From Henricia sp. BOLD:AAB3569 (taxonomy: Eukaryota; Echinodermata; Asteroidea; Spinulosida; Echinasteridae): DNA of 64,000 nt. Below the pieces are notes generated by a model. The model searched no databases. It saw nothing but the letters and a program-made list of their open reading frames with translations, and was not told where the DNA came from. Position 1 is the first letter of the stretch, and each line of letters starts with the position of its first letter. The stretch is from contig JBBELK010000060.1 in assembly GCA_037783545.1 (NCBI GenBank), positions 2,294,001 to 2,358,000 of the forward strand, read 5' to 3'. The position numbers and the translations under genes are program-made. This document shows positions 63,850 to 64,000 of this stretch, piece by piece.

Positions 63850-64000
63850 AATTGATGAGGCGTTTGTATGATGACCCGAAGGCGGCTTTAGAGATGTCTC
63901 ACAAGTGATCCTCAACCAAAGGAAAAAATCGTTGATCCCATCGGCATTCATTTGCCAGGATGCATTTGTTCGCTGGGCATCCTCTACTCACGATGACAGG

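Larger units (their letters stand above)
1..64000 (-). repeat. Tandem tRNA-Asn gene array (221 copies, all one orientation)
   Basis: The whole window is a head-to-tail repeat. Every unit holds one 74-nt tRNA-Asn(GTT) locus on the minus strand and one spacer, mostly 290 or 138 bp. The first and last units are cut by the window edges, so the array is larger than 64 kb. No sequence unrelated to the unit was seen. Copies differ by scattered substitutions, few indels, and block duplications of 0.6-4.5 kb. This is typical of a satellite-like tDNA array evolving by unequal exchange. Copy number in an assembly of such DNA is only as reliable as the reads spanning it. Confidence 0.97.
60206..64000 (-). 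repeat. 4510-bp higher-order repeat, copy 2 (cut by window end)
   Basis: Second copy, continuing past the window, with nested 1679-bp repeats at 61358 and 63037. Confidence 0.9.

Noticed and set aside
1-64000. CRISPR array
   Set aside because: Repeats of 74 nt fold as a cloverleaf, and the spacers are 138 or 290 bp and themselves repeated, not unique 25-40 bp spacers. No cas genes.
1-64000. tRNA-derived SINE family
   Set aside because: A SINE would be dispersed, have a tail and target-site duplications, and usually a decayed tRNA head. Here complete tRNAs with their own terminators sit head-to-tail.
1-64000. Bacterial or organellar tRNA cluster
   Set aside because: No encoded CCA, no other tRNA types or rRNA, a eukaryotic-type body, and T5 terminators instead of hairpins.

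Overview
The window is one tandem array of tRNA genes and nothing else. By direct reading I find 221 head-to-tail copies of a nuclear-type tRNA-Asn (anticodon GTT) locus, all on the minus strand, from base 39 to base 63849. The array continues past both window edges. About 123 copies have exactly the same 74-nt body (the 'consensus body'); the rest carry point changes, small indels or internal deletions, and many of those variants are themselves re-amplified.

Organism: a eukaryote, probably an animal. The tRNA has no encoded CCA, has internal box A and box B promoters and is followed by an oligo-T RNA polymerase III terminator. From memory the body closely resembles vertebrate cytosolic tRNA-Asn(GTT), with a TTCAAAT T-loop. 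I cannot name the species. No protein-coding gene is supported: every open reading frame of about 60-100 codons is a translation of the repeat, usually running into the tRNA in antisense (PWVDLNHQPFG) or sense (LARSAVNRKVGGSNPP).

Unit structure: each unit is a tRNA body plus a spacer. Spacers are mainly long (289-291 bp, unit 363-365 bp) or short (137-140 bp, unit 211-214 bp); the short form equals the long form with about 152 bp removed between two CCT trinucleotides. Rarer forms are a 250-bp spacer (20-23 kb), a 313-bp spacer with a 26-bp templated insertion (7-8.6 kb) and a 45-bp spacer beside a 58-nt deleted tRNA (47-63 kb). In a standard unit the terminator is T5 on the minus strand, 13 to 9 bases left of the tRNA's left coordinate.

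Layout: 0-7 kb, two copies of a 3.4-3.8 kb higher-order repeat (HOR). 7-14 kb, mixed units with indel variants. 14.1-16.4 kb, four 576-bp repeats (one long plus one short unit). 16.4-23.4 kb, divergent units with 1.27-1.31, 2.0 and 2.57 kb repeats. 23.4-28.3 kb, a 2460-bp duplication. 25-44.5 kb, a zone rich in a degenerate ATT-anticodon pseudo-tRNA (21 copies), with a 1670-bp duplication and a 4338-bp HOR present 2.6 times. 45-49.8 kb, a 2408-bp duplication. 50-56 kb, mixed units with a 2516-bp duplication carrying a GTG-anticodon variant. 55.7-64 kb, a 4510-bp HOR with nested 1679-bp repeats carrying the 58-nt mini-tRNA.

Interpretation: spacers look about as uniform as the tRNA bodies, so the array looks like recent unequal crossing-over and conversion rather than selection on each gene. 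The consensus copies could be transcribed by RNA polymerase III and supply asparagine tRNA; whether they are active cannot be told from sequence. All positions and counts are from manual reading.
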